A stretch of DNA of 32,823 nucleotides, from contig JBIIJN010000023.1 in the NCBI GenBank assembly GCA_044233745.1, forward strand, positions 1 through 32,823. The letters run 5' to 3'. The notes under the pieces are model-generated. The model did no database searches. It was not told the DNA's origin and saw only the letters and a program-made list of their open reading frames with translations. This document shows, piece by piece, positions 24,600 to 32,102 of this stretch (positions within the stretch are counted from its first letter, which is position 1; every line of letters starts with the position of its first letter). The translations under genes and the position numbers were made by a program. The DNA is from UBA6165 sp044233745. Its GTDB lineage: Bacteria; Bacteroidota; Bacteroidia; Flavobacteriales_D; Crocinitomicaceae.

Positions 24600-25700
24600 T
24601 TATACAACCCTATCTTTCCAAATTTGCTTTTTGCCGCTAAGATATTTCCCCAATAAAAGAATCAAATAAATGGGGTAGAGCAGACTCAGCAGTGGAAGAT
24701 ATGGAGCCAATTTCCATGTTGCGTTTCGTTTGAACCAGTTGAAGTACACGATGAAATCCGAAAGGAATTTGACGAATATGATTTGTAGAATTTCAGGAGT
24801 AAAACCAAATAGAAGTCCTTCTAATATCAAATATAGAAACGATAAATTCACTGTGAAAATAAAGAGCGAAATGAGTGATGCTCTTGTGTCATTTCCTTGT
24901 GTGTTATTGCCCATCCATCGCGCACGTTGTTTCAGTAGCTCACCCAAGTTAGGCGGTGTAAAAGTGAAAATCGCCAGAGCTGAATCGAAAAAAGTGGTGA
25001 TTTTCTTTTTGTTTTTGATGAATTGAACCAAGGCATATTGGTCATCGCCCGAACTGCGGTGGTCGTGTTTGCTGAGGTCGTTGGTTTGCAGATAAACTTC
25101 GCGTTTCACGATTAAATTGGCACCACTGGCCATCAAAGGTTTCTCCCGACTCACGCCAGCTTGCAGGATTTGGAAGGTGCCGTATTCCAATTCCATGATT
25201 TTGGTAAAAGCATCATTTCCGACCATTCTCACGGGTAGAATCATCATATCAAACGCTTGTGGATGGGGTAAATTGGAGAAGAAATCTTCATGAAACCAAA
25301 CATCTGCATCTATTGTTTGAACATATTGAGTTTGAGCGCTTTTTACGGCTTCCATCAATGCATGTTTTTTACCGCTCAAATCACCATTAAGCGTTACGAT
25401 TTTGTATGAAACGCCGCTTAAGTCAAGCTGGTCATCGATGATTTTCGCGCCGCCATCGTTTGAATGATCATCGGCAAAAATATATTGTGCAGGATGTGAT
25501 TTTTGCGCTAAAATAGAATCGAGGAGTTTGGTTAAATTTTGTTTTTCATCTCGAAATGGAATCACAACGGTTAGTTCATGCAGCGGAAATCCACCCAAAT
25601 CATCTCGGACTTTGAAAATGTTTTTTACGAACAAATAGAGCGTGAAAAGCACCCATAGTCCTAACCAAATTTGTGGATATGTTATTGCAAAGGTTTCCAT
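24600..25700 (-). CDS. Family 2 glycosyltransferase with C-terminal membrane segments
   Basis: A 366-residue GT2 enzyme. One membrane helix lies near the N-terminus. The GT-A domain then shows LTVVIPFRDE, IFADDHSND, the metal-binding QTIDADVW, the catalytic-base region SSGDDQYAL and QRARWMGN (the QxxRW motif of processive or cellulose-synthase-like GT2 proteins). Three or more hydrophobic segments follow from about residue 270. It probably acts at the cytoplasmic face on a lipid or polysaccharide acceptor; donor and acceptor are unknown. I start at ATG 25700 (METFAIT), overlapping the previous gene by 19 bp; a TTG at 25754 would overlap more and adds a basic tail with no family support. Confidence 0.85.
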   Translation of the reverse strand: METFAITYPQIWLGLWVLFTLYLFVKNIFKVRDDLGGFPLHELTVVIPFRDEKQNLTKLLDSILAQKSHPAQYIFADDHSNDGGAKIIDDQLDLSGVSYKIVTLNGDLSGKKHALMEAVKSAQTQYVQTIDADVWFHEDFFSNLPHPQAFDMMILPVRMVGNDAFTKIMELEYGTFQILQAGVSREKPLMASGANLIVKREVYLQTNDLSKHDHRSSGDDQYALVQFIKNKKKITTFFDSALAIFTFTPPNLGELLKQRARWMGNNTQGNDTRASLISLFIFTVNLSFLYLILEGLLFGFTPEILQIIFVKFLSDFIVYFNWFKRNATWKLAPYLPLLSLLYPIYLILLLGKYLSGKKQIWKDRVV

Positions 25701-26620
25701 TTCAACCAAATTATTCCGCCGATAATTGCGGGTATGCTTAAATTGATGAACCAAATCAAAACGGTGCTGAGCAGAATCGTGGAGCTATTAATGGACATGG
25801 CGCCAATCACAAAGAGGGCCACACTTTCGCGGATGAGTAATTTGCCCAAAAGTGGCGACGGAATCAAGGTCATGATAAGGTAGGTGATCCAAACGGCATA
25901 AAACAACTGGCCATTAATCGGAATTCCGAAAGCATAAAGGGTGAGTACAAATTGTGTTGAAAAAACAGCATGTCTGAGAAGGCTGTATATTAAAAGTTCC
26001 CATTTCAAGTTGTGGTGTTCTTTTAATATCCGGGCGGCATGTTCCATTTTACGAGGGTAAATAAACCGTCCTAAAAACTTGGGTGCCCAAAATGGAACAA
26101 AATAGAGCAGCACGACAAATCCGATGATACATGCCAATCCGATGATTTGCGACAATTGCAGTTCGGGAATTTGAAAAAACTGCACTAAGGTTAGACCCAC
26201 AAGTCCAAAAATAATGGAAGAGAGCCATTGCGCCATGTTCCCGTAAATGGATAACACGGATACTTGCACACGGATTGCCGAGCCAAACCAAATCATTCGA
26301 CCAATGAAATTTCCTGCTCTGTTTGGGGTGAAAAGACTTGCTGAAATTCCAGTAAAAAGAGAAAACAAAAGAGTTTTTAGCGGGATTCTATTTTTGAGTT
26401 TAAGCAAAATGGAGCGCCATTTGAGTCCTTCCAAGGCCCAATTGAGTGGCATGAGCAGTAAGGTGAGCAATAAGCCAAGGGGTTTAGACAAGATGAGTTG
26501 GTCTTCTTGGCTAGATGTTGCTTTGTTGAGTTGAAGGTAAATGACATATAACAACACAGCGACAAAGAGAATCTTAATCAACAGAAGGACGCGGCTGTTT
26601 ATTTTGGTTAATTTTGTCAT
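25682..26620 (-). CDS. Lysylphosphatidylglycerol synthase-type transmembrane protein (UPF0104 family)
   Basis: A 312-residue polytopic membrane protein of the LPG_synthase_TM group, with seven or eight hydrophobic segments. Typical pieces are TPNRAGNFIGRM, in the position of the conserved Gly-rich loop, and LLIRESVALF late in the sequence. Members include the flippase-like half of MprF and AglD-like proteins, but stand-alone members like this one are poorly understood. Being overlapped by a GT2 gene, it may take part in the same glycolipid or polysaccharide pathway (inference). Its start codon is only 3 bp from that of the divergent ruvC. Confidence 0.8.
   Translation of the reverse strand: MTKLTKINSRVLLLIKILFVAVLLYVIYLQLNKATSSQEDQLILSKPLGLLLTLLLMPLNWALEGLKWRSILLKLKNRIPLKTLLFSLFTGISASLFTPNRAGNFIGRMIWFGSAIRVQVSVLSIYGNMAQWLSSIIFGLVGLTLVQFFQIPELQLSQIIGLACIIGFVVLLYFVPFWAPKFLGRFIYPRKMEHAARILKEHHNLKWELLIYSLLRHAVFSTQFVLTLYAFGIPINGQLFYAVWITYLIMTLIPSPLLGKLLIRESVALFVIGAMSINSSTILLSTVLIWFINLSIPAIIGGIIWLKWKPLQ
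26609..26616 (+). promoter_or_regulatory. -7 promoter element for ruvC inside the divergent gene
   Basis: TAATTTTG matches TAnnTTTG and ends seven bases before the ruvC ATG. It lies inside the first codons of the divergent membrane-protein gene. A transcript start near 26622 would leave almost no leader. Confidence 0.45.
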
Positions 26621-26623
26621 CTC

Positions 26624-27193
26624 ATGGAAAAACCGAGCGAAGATAGAATAATTTTAGGAGTTGACCCCGGAACCACTGTTTTGGGTTATGGTTTGATTCA
26701 CATTCAAGGGAAAAAGGCATCCATGATTAATTTTGGGGTGATTAACCTGCAAAAATTGGAAAACCAACCAGATAAACTGCTGATGATTTATGAGCGTTTG
26801 AGTGCCGTAATCAGCGAATACAAGCCAGATGAAATGGCCATTGAGGCTCCATTTTTTGGGAAGAACGTGCAATCCATGCTGAAACTGGGCAGGGCACAAG
26901 GGGTTGCCATTGCGGCTGCCTTGGCTAAAGGTTTACACTATGAGGAGTATTCACCACGGCGCATCAAACAAAGCATTACGGGCAATGGAAATGCTTCGAA
27001 AGAGCAGGTGGCAGCGATGTTGATGCAGTTGCTCAATTTTAAGGAAATGCCGAAATACCTCGATTCTACCGACGGTTTGGCTGTTGCTATGTGCCATTAT
27101 TTTTCAAACGGCGTTGGGGAGAACAACAAATCCAAATCGAACAGTTGGAAGGCGTTTGTTTCTGAAAATCCGAAAAGGGCAGCATCCAAATGA
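26624..27193 (+). CDS. ruvC: Crossover junction endodeoxyribonuclease RuvC
   Basis: A 189-residue Holliday junction resolvase acting with RuvAB in recombination. The acidic catalytic residues of the RNase H-like fold are visible: Asp14 in ILGVDPGTT, Glu in MAIEAPFFGKN, and Asp residues in STDGLAVAMCH. It is somewhat longer than the E. coli protein because of a basic, low-complexity tail of about 25 residues (NNKSKSNSWKAF and on). The start is fixed by the short distance to the first catalytic Asp. It is divergent from the membrane-protein gene with only CTC between the two start codons. Confidence 0.95.
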   Translation: MEKPSEDRIILGVDPGTTVLGYGLIHIQGKKASMINFGVINLQKLENQPDKLLMIYERLSAVISEYKPDEMAIEAPFFGKNVQSMLKLGRAQGVAIAAALAKGLHYEEYSPRRIKQSITGNGNASKEQVAAMLMQLLNFKEMPKYLDSTDGLAVAMCHYFSNGVGENNKSKSNSWKAFVSENPKRAASK

Positions 27194-27244
27194 GTTGATT
27201 TTCAGTGCACATCGAACTTTTTTTAGAAAATCTGCTACAAAAAG

Positions 27245-27274
27245 TTGCAGCATTACAAAATTTATCTACTTTTG
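27245..27274 (+). promoter_or_regulatory. Promoter for tRNA-Asp
   Basis: TTG (27245-27247), 19 bases, then TACTTTTG (27267-27274) fits the Bacteroidota -33/-7 arrangement exactly. The transcript would begin near 27280, giving a precursor leader of about 80 bases before the tRNA. Confidence 0.6.
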
Positions 27275-27362
27275 CAACGCTTTAAACGAAAGCATTTTGA
27301 ACAATACAAAATTTAGCAACGTAAGTTGTTTCTGACTGTTGTCAGAGTTAAGTATAAATTTT

Positions 27363-27436
27363 GGTCCGGTAGTTCAGTTGGTTAGAATACCTGCCTGTCA
27401 CGCAGGGGGTCGCGGGTTCGAGTCCCGTCCGGACCG
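27363..27436 (+). tRNA. tRNA-Asp (GTC)
   Basis: A complete cloverleaf: acceptor stem GGTCCGG/CCGGACC, anticodon stem CCTGC/GCAGG with loop CTGTCAC, so the anticodon is GTC (27397-27399), T arm CGGG-TTCGAGT-CCCG, and discriminator G, as expected for aspartate. The 3' CCA is not encoded. Confidence 0.96.
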
Positions 27437-27464
27437 CAAGCCCATATGGCTGTGGGAATAGAAG

Positions 27465-27504
27465 CCCTCAAGAAGTATCAACTTTCTTGGGGGTTTTGTC
27501 TTTT
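27465..27504 (+). terminator. Rho-independent terminator after tRNA-Asp
   Basis: CCCTCAAGAA (27465-27474) pairs with TTCTTGGGGG (27484-27493), with one T-G pair, followed by TTTTGTCTTTT. It ends the tRNA transcript 30 bases after the mature 3' end. Confidence 0.85.
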
Positions 27505-27573
27505 ATGGAGTAGCCTAAAATGCGACCATTTTTTTCCTTTTCCCTTTCCTCATACACAATCAAACCTTATTTT

Positions 27574-28026
27574 ATGAAGCGCATTAAAGAGTACAAAGAA
27601 CTATTTCAGATTGAAAACGAAATTGATCTCGCCACTTTAAAACTGACTTACCGAAAACTAATAAAACAATGGCACCCCGATAAATTTCAAGACGGTGACC
27701 CATTGAAAGAAGAAGCTTTAGTGATGGGGAGACAAGTTACAGATGGTTACCATTTCTTGGTGAGTATAGCGCCGGAAACCAAAGAAGCCAATCTTCAAGA
27801 GTACCAAAAAACGACAATGGAATGTGGAATTGCTGATTATAAACACAAAGGTTTATTGTTGGAAATCACTTTCACGGATGGGTCCAGCTACGAATATTTT
27901 GGTGTGAACGCCAATGTTTTCAAAAAACTCAATAGCGCAGATAAACAAGTGAGATTTGCTAAAAGGTTTATTTACGGGAGTTATTTGTACAGAAAATCGA
28001 AGAAGGCCATGGAAAACCAGGATTGA
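27574..28026 (+). CDS. J-domain protein with C-terminal KTSC domain
   Basis: A 150-residue protein joining two small domains. Residues 1-65 or so resemble a J domain, with helix II ending LIKQW and the HPD motif in WHPDKFQDGD, the residues that stimulate DnaK ATPase. Residues 80-145 resemble a KTSC domain: LLLEITFTDGSSYEYFGVNANVF and FIYGSYLYRK. KTSC domains occur in several contexts without a settled role. The product is probably a cytoplasmic co-chaperone-like protein; its partner is unknown. I start at ATG 27574 (MKRIKEYKELF), which begins the J domain, and not at the in-frame ATG 27520, which adds a Ser/Phe-rich stretch beside the terminator. Confidence 0.78.
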   Translation: MKRIKEYKELFQIENEIDLATLKLTYRKLIKQWHPDKFQDGDPLKEEALVMGRQVTDGYHFLVSIAPETKEANLQEYQKTTMECGIADYKHKGLLLEITFTDGSSYEYFGVNANVFKKLNSADKQVRFAKRFIYGSYLYRKSKKAMENQD

Positions 28027-28061
28027 AAACTAAAAGAATTGAATTCTTTTTCAGAATAAAT

Positions 28062-28155
28062 AAAAAAGACGACCATTTCTAGTCGTCTTTAGTACCCCGG
28101 GCCGGAATCCCTGCCTGACTGCATCATGCAGGCAGGGAACCATAGTACGCCCGAA
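28062..28155 (-). pseudogene. Relic of a tRNA-Leu 3' end with terminator, interrupted by a palindrome
   Basis: Bases 28062-28109 repeat 28181-28228 (offset 119): the A run, terminator hairpin and last 17 or so bases of tRNA-Leu, up to GGAATC on the + strand. They are identical except for the hairpin loop region. Where the functional gene continues GAACC, this copy has a 27-bp palindrome (28110-28136) and then GAACC, with CCCGAA a little further on, as in the real T and variable arms. The remainder of the tRNA is not recognisable, so it cannot make a functional tRNA. Confidence 0.65.
28110..28136. repeat. 27-bp GC-rich palindrome, REP-like
   Basis: CCTGC (28110-28114), bulge CTGA, CTGCAT, single C, ATGCAG, GCAGG (28132-28136) form an almost perfect hairpin. 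It lies at the point where the tRNA-Leu relic departs from the intact copy. It resembles a dispersed REP-type palindrome, but only one copy is visible in this window. Confidence 0.6.
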
Positions 28156-28179
28156 TTTATTTCTTTAAAGTTATGGCGC

Positions 28180-28209
28180 AAAAAAAGACGACTAGAAATA
28201 GTCGTCTTT
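28180..28209 (-). terminator. Rho-independent terminator of tRNA-Leu
   Basis: AAAGACGACT (28184-28193) pairs perfectly with AGTCGTCTTT (28200-28209) around a six-base loop. The minus strand then has seven T. It begins three bases after the tRNA 3' end. Confidence 0.85.
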
Positions 28210-28211
28210 AG

Positions 28212-28293
28212 TACCCCGGGCCGGAATCGAACCGGCACACCCGAAAGTACAGGATTTTGAATCCAGCGCGTCTACCAGTTCCGCCACCGGGGC
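28212..28293 (-). tRNA. tRNA-Leu (CAA)
   Basis: An 82-base tRNA with acceptor GCCCCGG/CCGGGGT (first pair G-T), D arm, anticodon loop TTCAAAA giving anticodon CAA (28257-28259 on the + strand as TTG), a long variable arm ACT-TTCG-GGT as in leucine tRNAs, T arm GCCGG-TTCGATT-CCGGC and discriminator A. The anticodon stem CTGGA/TCCTG has one T-T mismatch. CCA is not encoded. Confidence 0.94.
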
Positions 28294-28337
28294 TTGTGGT
28301 ATCCGATAATAGAATAATCATTTATCGAACGGGAGTG

Positions 28338-28345
28338 CAAAAGTA
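28338..28345 (-). promoter_or_regulatory. -7 promoter element for tRNA-Leu
   Basis: The minus strand reads TACTTTTG, a full TAnnTTTG match, about 44 bases before the tRNA 5' end. A TTTC that could act as a weak -33 element lies 18 bases further upstream. Confidence 0.5.
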
Positions 28346-28383
28346 ATATTTTATTGTTTCGGTGAAAGAAAAAGAGAAAAAAA

Positions 28384-29403
28384 TCACTCCTTATGCGCCA
28401 AAAGTTTCGCATAAGGCCGCAATTCATCAGAAGATTCCATCAAAATACGAACCACCGCCAAGGTCGGAATGGTTAAAATCAGACCTAAAATTCCTGAAAT
28501 CACGCCCATGAACAACAAAGCCAACATGAGCGCTACGGGATTGATGTTCACAGCGTTTCCAATGATGTTTGGCGTGATTACGTTGCCCTCGAGGAATTGA
28601 ACCAAAATAAATAAACCCAACACGGCGATAGGATACCACAAGGCATCTTTGGTTAAGATGGCAATGGTTAACGGCAACAAAGCGCCCAAGGCAACACCAA
28701 TGTAGGGAAAGAGCCCAAGTAATCCGCACAATACACCAAGCAATAACCAATAGGGGATATCTAGAAAGTATAAACCTATAGAAAGAAGTGTGCTAACAAC
28801 AATGATTACGCTTGTTAGTCCAATGATATATTTTTGAATTGATTTCTTAATGTCGCTAACTACTGTGTTGGTTTTTTCTAGGTTTTCATTGTGGCGCGAC
28901 ATCAAATAGGCATCTACACGATCGCGCGACATCAGCATAAAAAAGATATACACCGGTATCATGGCAATCATAAATAGGGTAGAGGAGATATAGGAAACGG
29001 ATTTTTGTAAATAACCCATTCCAAAATTGATAATATCTTGAGAATATTCATTCACTTTGGCGGCTACTTCTGGCGAACTCATAAATTTTTCTGCATGATA
29101 AATTGCGGCACTTTCTTTGGAAATCATGCCAGGCAAATTTCTGATCAATGCGTTGATTTCGTCGTATAAAAAGAACCCAATTCCGCCAACTATTCCAGTA
29201 AAAAGACCCACAGCAATCAAAGCCGAAAGCCATTTGGGAAACCAAAGTTTATCAAGAAATTGAACAACTGGAAGCAATAAAATGGTCAGGAAGAGAGACA
29301 AAATAAACGGCAAAATGACATTGCCCAAATAAAATAACGCCAACACTATTGTGATGAGAATAATGCAATAATGAGCCCATCTGGCAGTGTTATTTGTTGT
29401 CAT
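28384..29403 (-). CDS. AI-2E family transporter (PerM/TqsA-like permease)
   Basis: A 339-residue membrane protein of the AI-2E/UPF0118 family. It has paired N-terminal helices, a soluble central stretch around residues 90-150, and a C-terminal membrane block with LFPYIGVALGALLPLTIAI and FLEGNVITPNIIGNAVNINP, which are characteristic. Members export autoinducer-2 or act as ion antiporters, so the substrate is open. The ATG at 29403 overlaps the end of the small membrane protein gene by 14 bp; a TTG at 29430 would overlap more. Confidence 0.85.
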   Translation of the reverse strand: MTTNNTARWAHYCIILITIVLALFYLGNVILPFILSLFLTILLLPVVQFLDKLWFPKWLSALIAVGLFTGIVGGIGFFLYDEINALIRNLPGMISKESAAIYHAEKFMSSPEVAAKVNEYSQDIINFGMGYLQKSVSYISSTLFMIAMIPVYIFFMLMSRDRVDAYLMSRHNENLEKTNTVVSDIKKSIQKYIIGLTSVIIVVSTLLSIGLYFLDIPYWLLLGVLCGLLGLFPYIGVALGALLPLTIAILTKDALWYPIAVLGLFILVQFLEGNVITPNIIGNAVNINPVALMLALLFMGVISGILGLILTIPTLAVVRILMESSDELRPYAKLLAHKE

Positions 29404-29710
29404 GCTCGGTTCGTTTTTTTTCTTTGGCAATTGAAATGCGGTAACCCAACAAAAATGGAAGTCCTAAATTTACAATACCTACCAAAATCCATCCGACAGG
29501 TTTCAAGGCGATATCTACAACCCCCCGATTTGCATAACTTTCAATGAAATTTGATTTGTTGAACAAGTAAGATAGACTCAGCTTCTCATCTACCTGAGTG
29601 CCGTCAGATAAAAGGGCATAACCATCATATAATTCAACAGGCAAAAAACACGTGATGGCCGCAATTGCGAGCAAAATGACTGCACCATATTTAATTGTAT
29701 CGCTATTCAT
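29390..29710 (-). CDS. Small membrane protein of unknown function
   Basis: I do not recognise this 106-residue protein. It has two hydrophobic segments, about residues 8-26 (VILLAIAAITCFLP) and 70-92 (KPVGWILVGIVNLGLPFLLG), separated by a polar region of about 45 residues, and ends in a basic tail KEKKRTEHDNK. It starts on the base after the crotonase stop codon and overlaps the AI-2E family gene, so all three are likely co-translated. A partner role for the permease is possible but unproven. Confidence 0.7.
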   Translation of the reverse strand: MNSDTIKYGAVILLAIAAITCFLPVELYDGYALLSDGTQVDEKLSLSYLFNKSNFIESYANRGVVDIALKPVGWILVGIVNLGLPFLLGYRISIAKEKKRTEHDNK

Positions 29711-30487
29711 CTACTTGAAATTAGGTTTTCTTTTTTCCAAAAATGCGGTTGTGCCTTCGATGAATTCTTCGGTGCCAAAACACAAGCCAAATTCCTCTAC
29801 TTCTTTGGCAAAACCATCCAAACCATGCGCATAGTTGGCATTTACCGCGCGAATAGCAGATGCAATCGCCGTTCCTGAATTCATGCAGATTTTTAGTGCA
29901 ATTTCTTGTGCTTTTACCATCAATGCTTCTGGTGCAACAACGTGATTTACCAAGCCCCATTGCAAGGCTTCGTCGGCTTTGATCATGCCAGCAGTGGCAA
30001 TCATTTCCAAGGCTTTTCCACGTCCAACCAAATGTGCCAAACGCTGCGTTCCGCCATAGCCTGGAATCACGCCCAAAGAAACTTCAGGTAGACCCAAACG
30101 CGCATTTTCGGAAGCCACGCGAATGTGAGAAGACATCGCCAATTCCAAACCACCGCCCAAAGCAAATCCGTTGATAGCTGCAATTACTGGTTTGTTCATG
30201 TTTTCCACGAAGTTAAATAACGTGGTGTGTCCATCTTGCGACAAACGACTCCCTTCTTCCACGTTGAAATTCGCAAATTCCTTGATGTCTGCACCAGCGA
30301 CAAAAGCTTTTTCTCCGCTGCCTGTCAAAATCAATACGCGCACATCTGCTGAATTGTTACAAGAATCCAAAGCCAAGCGCAACTCTTCAATCGTTTGTTT
30401 GTTCAAGGCATTGAGTTGACTCGGTCGGTTGATGGTAATCGTAGCAATGCGATTTTCAATTTCAAGAAGGATATTTTCAAATGTCAT
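29711..30487 (-). CDS. Enoyl-CoA hydratase/isomerase family protein (crotonase)
   Basis: A 258-residue crotonase. The oxyanion-hole segments are AGADIKEF and NGFALGGGLELA. Both catalytic glutamates of enoyl-CoA hydratases are present: one in GGGLELA and one in LPEVSLGVIPGYGGTQRL. It is therefore likely to hydrate trans-2-enoyl-CoA in fatty acid or amino acid breakdown, although many crotonases differ in substrate. I start at ATG 30487 (MTFENILLEIE); the in-frame extension upstream is rich in aromatic residues and not family-like. It is the first gene of a three-gene set. Confidence 0.9.
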   Translation of the reverse strand: MTFENILLEIENRIATITINRPSQLNALNKQTIEELRLALDSCNNSADVRVLILTGSGEKAFVAGADIKEFANFNVEEGSRLSQDGHTTLFNFVENMNKPVIAAINGFALGGGLELAMSSHIRVASENARLGLPEVSLGVIPGYGGTQRLAHLVGRGKALEMIATAGMIKADEALQWGLVNHVVAPEALMVKAQEIALKICMNSGTAIASAIRAVNANYAHGLDGFAKEVEEFGLCFGTEEFIEGTTAFLEKRKPNFK

Positions 30488-30540
30488 GGTTGTGAATTTT
30501 GGGTAAAAATAGGGAAAAATGAGTTTTGCGTTCAATTACC

Positions 30541-30575
30541 AAGCGCCAAAAGCTAACCGCCAACCGCTAAAAGCT
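30541..30575. repeat. Degenerate heptamer tandem repeat
   Basis: Five consecutive 7-base units on the + strand: AAGCGCC, AAAAGCT, AACCGCC, AACCGCT, AAAAGCT. Their consensus is close to AAVVGCY. The right part of the array encodes the last residues and stop codon of glyQS. Confidence 0.65.
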
Positions 30576-32097
30576 TCCTCATACTCACCTTCCCTTCAAT
30601 AATCTCCGCTAATTTTTCAATCGCCACGCGTTCTTGTTGCATGGTATCTCTGTCGCGAATGGTAACTGTATTGTCTTCCAAAGTTTGGTGGTCAACGGTT
30701 ACTGAATACGGTGTGCCGATGGCATCTTGTCTACGGTAGCGCTTTCCGATGGAGTCTTTTTCGTCGTATTGGCAGTTGTAATCGAATTTCAAAGAGTCGA
30801 TGATTTCTCGTGCTTTTTCTGGCAAACCATCTTTTTTCGTCAAGGGCATCACGGCTACTTTGTAGGGTGCCAAAGCTGGTGGAATGGACAAAACGACACG
30901 TGTTGAACCATCTTCCAAGGTTTCTTCGTTGTAGCTCGACGACAAAACAGCCAAGAACATGCGGTCCAAGCCAACTGAAGTTTCAACAACATACGGGATG
31001 TAGTTTTCGTTCAATTCTGGGTCGAAGTAGCGCAGTTTTTTTCCTGAAAGTTCTTCGTGTTGCGTTAAATCGAAATCCGTTCGTGAATGAATACCCTCCA
31101 ATTCTTTGAAGCCCATTGGGAATTTGAATTCAATATCGGCAGCGGCATTGGCATAGTGCGCCAATTTGATATGGTCGTGGAAGCGGTAATTCGATTCACC
31201 TAAGCCCAATGCTTTGTGCCAAAGGATGCGTTCGTTTTTCCAGTAGTCGTACCACTTCATTTCTTCGCCCGGACGAACAAAAAATTGCATTTCCATTTGT
31301 TCAAATTCGCGCATTCTAAAAATAAATTGACGCGCAACAATCTCATTTCTAAAGGCTTTACCGATTTGAGCTATTCCAAATGGAATTTTCATGCGCCCTG
31401 TTTTTTGCACGTTCAAGAAGTTTACAAAAATCCCTTGAGCGGTTTCTGGACGCAGGTAAATTTTAGAAGCATCACCCGCCACGGAGCCCATATCAGTAGA
31501 AAACATCAAGTTGAATTGACGCACTTCTGTCCAGTTTTTGGAGCCAGATACAGGGCAGGCAATTTCCAAATCGTCGATGAGTTGTTTGAATGCAGCCAAA
31601 TCTTCGCGTTCCAAAGAATCCTTCATGCGGGCTTCGATAGACGCGATTTTTTCGTTGTTGCGCAACACATTTGGATTGGTCGCCAAGAATTGCGTTTCAT
31701 CAAAGTCATCTCCGAAGCGTTTTTGAGCTTTTTCAACTTCTTTTTCGTTTTTCTGGCGGATTTTTTCAATGTAATCTTCCACCAAAACATCTGCTCGGTA
31801 ACGCTTTTTCGAATCTTTGTTGTCAATCAATGGGTCGTTGAAGGCATCCACGTGACCCGAAGCTTTCCAAGTGAGCGGGTGCATAAAAATAGCGGCGTCA
31901 ATACCCACGATGTTTTCGTGCATTTGCGTCATGGCTTTCCACCAGTAGCTTTTGATGTTGTTTTTCAACTCTGAACCCAACTGTCCATAGTCGTAAATGG
32001 CTGCCAATCCGTCGTAAATCTCCGATGAAGGGAAAACAAAACCGTATTCTTTGGCGTGAGATATTATATCTTTTAATTTGTCGTCTTTCTGTTCCAT
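30553..32097 (-). CDS. glyQS: Glycine-tRNA ligase, dimeric (single-chain) type
   Basis: A 514-residue class II aminoacyl-tRNA synthetase that charges tRNA-Gly. The N-terminal part shows FVFPSSEIYDGLAAIYDYG. The class II core shows motif 2, IGKAFRNEI followed by FRMREFEQMEMQFF, and RPETAQGIFVNF. Motif 3 includes SVGLDRMFLAVL. The C-terminal anticodon-binding domain starts near residue 400 (VAVMPLTKKDGL). It is the archaeal/eukaryal-like alpha2 form, not the alpha2-beta2 GlyQ/GlyS form. The last residues (LLAVGG) come from a heptamer repeat array. A TAATTTTG promoter element ends five bases before the ATG. Confidence 0.96.
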   Translation of the reverse strand: MEQKDDKLKDIISHAKEYGFVFPSSEIYDGLAAIYDYGQLGSELKNNIKSYWWKAMTQMHENIVGIDAAIFMHPLTWKASGHVDAFNDPLIDNKDSKKRYRADVLVEDYIEKIRQKNEKEVEKAQKRFGDDFDETQFLATNPNVLRNNEKIASIEARMKDSLEREDLAAFKQLIDDLEIACPVSGSKNWTEVRQFNLMFSTDMGSVAGDASKIYLRPETAQGIFVNFLNVQKTGRMKIPFGIAQIGKAFRNEIVARQFIFRMREFEQMEMQFFVRPGEEMKWYDYWKNERILWHKALGLGESNYRFHDHIKLAHYANAAADIEFKFPMGFKELEGIHSRTDFDLTQHEELSGKKLRYFDPELNENYIPYVVETSVGLDRMFLAVLSSSYNEETLEDGSTRVVLSIPPALAPYKVAVMPLTKKDGLPEKAREIIDSLKFDYNCQYDEKDSIGKRYRRQDAIGTPYSVTVDHQTLEDNTVTIRDRDTMQQERVAIEKLAEIIEGKVSMRKLLAVGG

Positions 32098-32102
32098 GGG
32101 CG

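Noticed and set aside
28032..28050. AAAAGAATT/AATTCTTTT palindrome after the J-domain gene as its terminator
   Set aside because: The stem is nearly all A-T and the T run is short; it may help but is too weak to call.
31216..31974. A 252-codon open frame on the + strand opposite glyQS
   Set aside because: It lies entirely within a well-conserved gene on the other strand, has no recognisable motif, and its Phe/His-rich composition is typical of the antisense of a synthetase gene.
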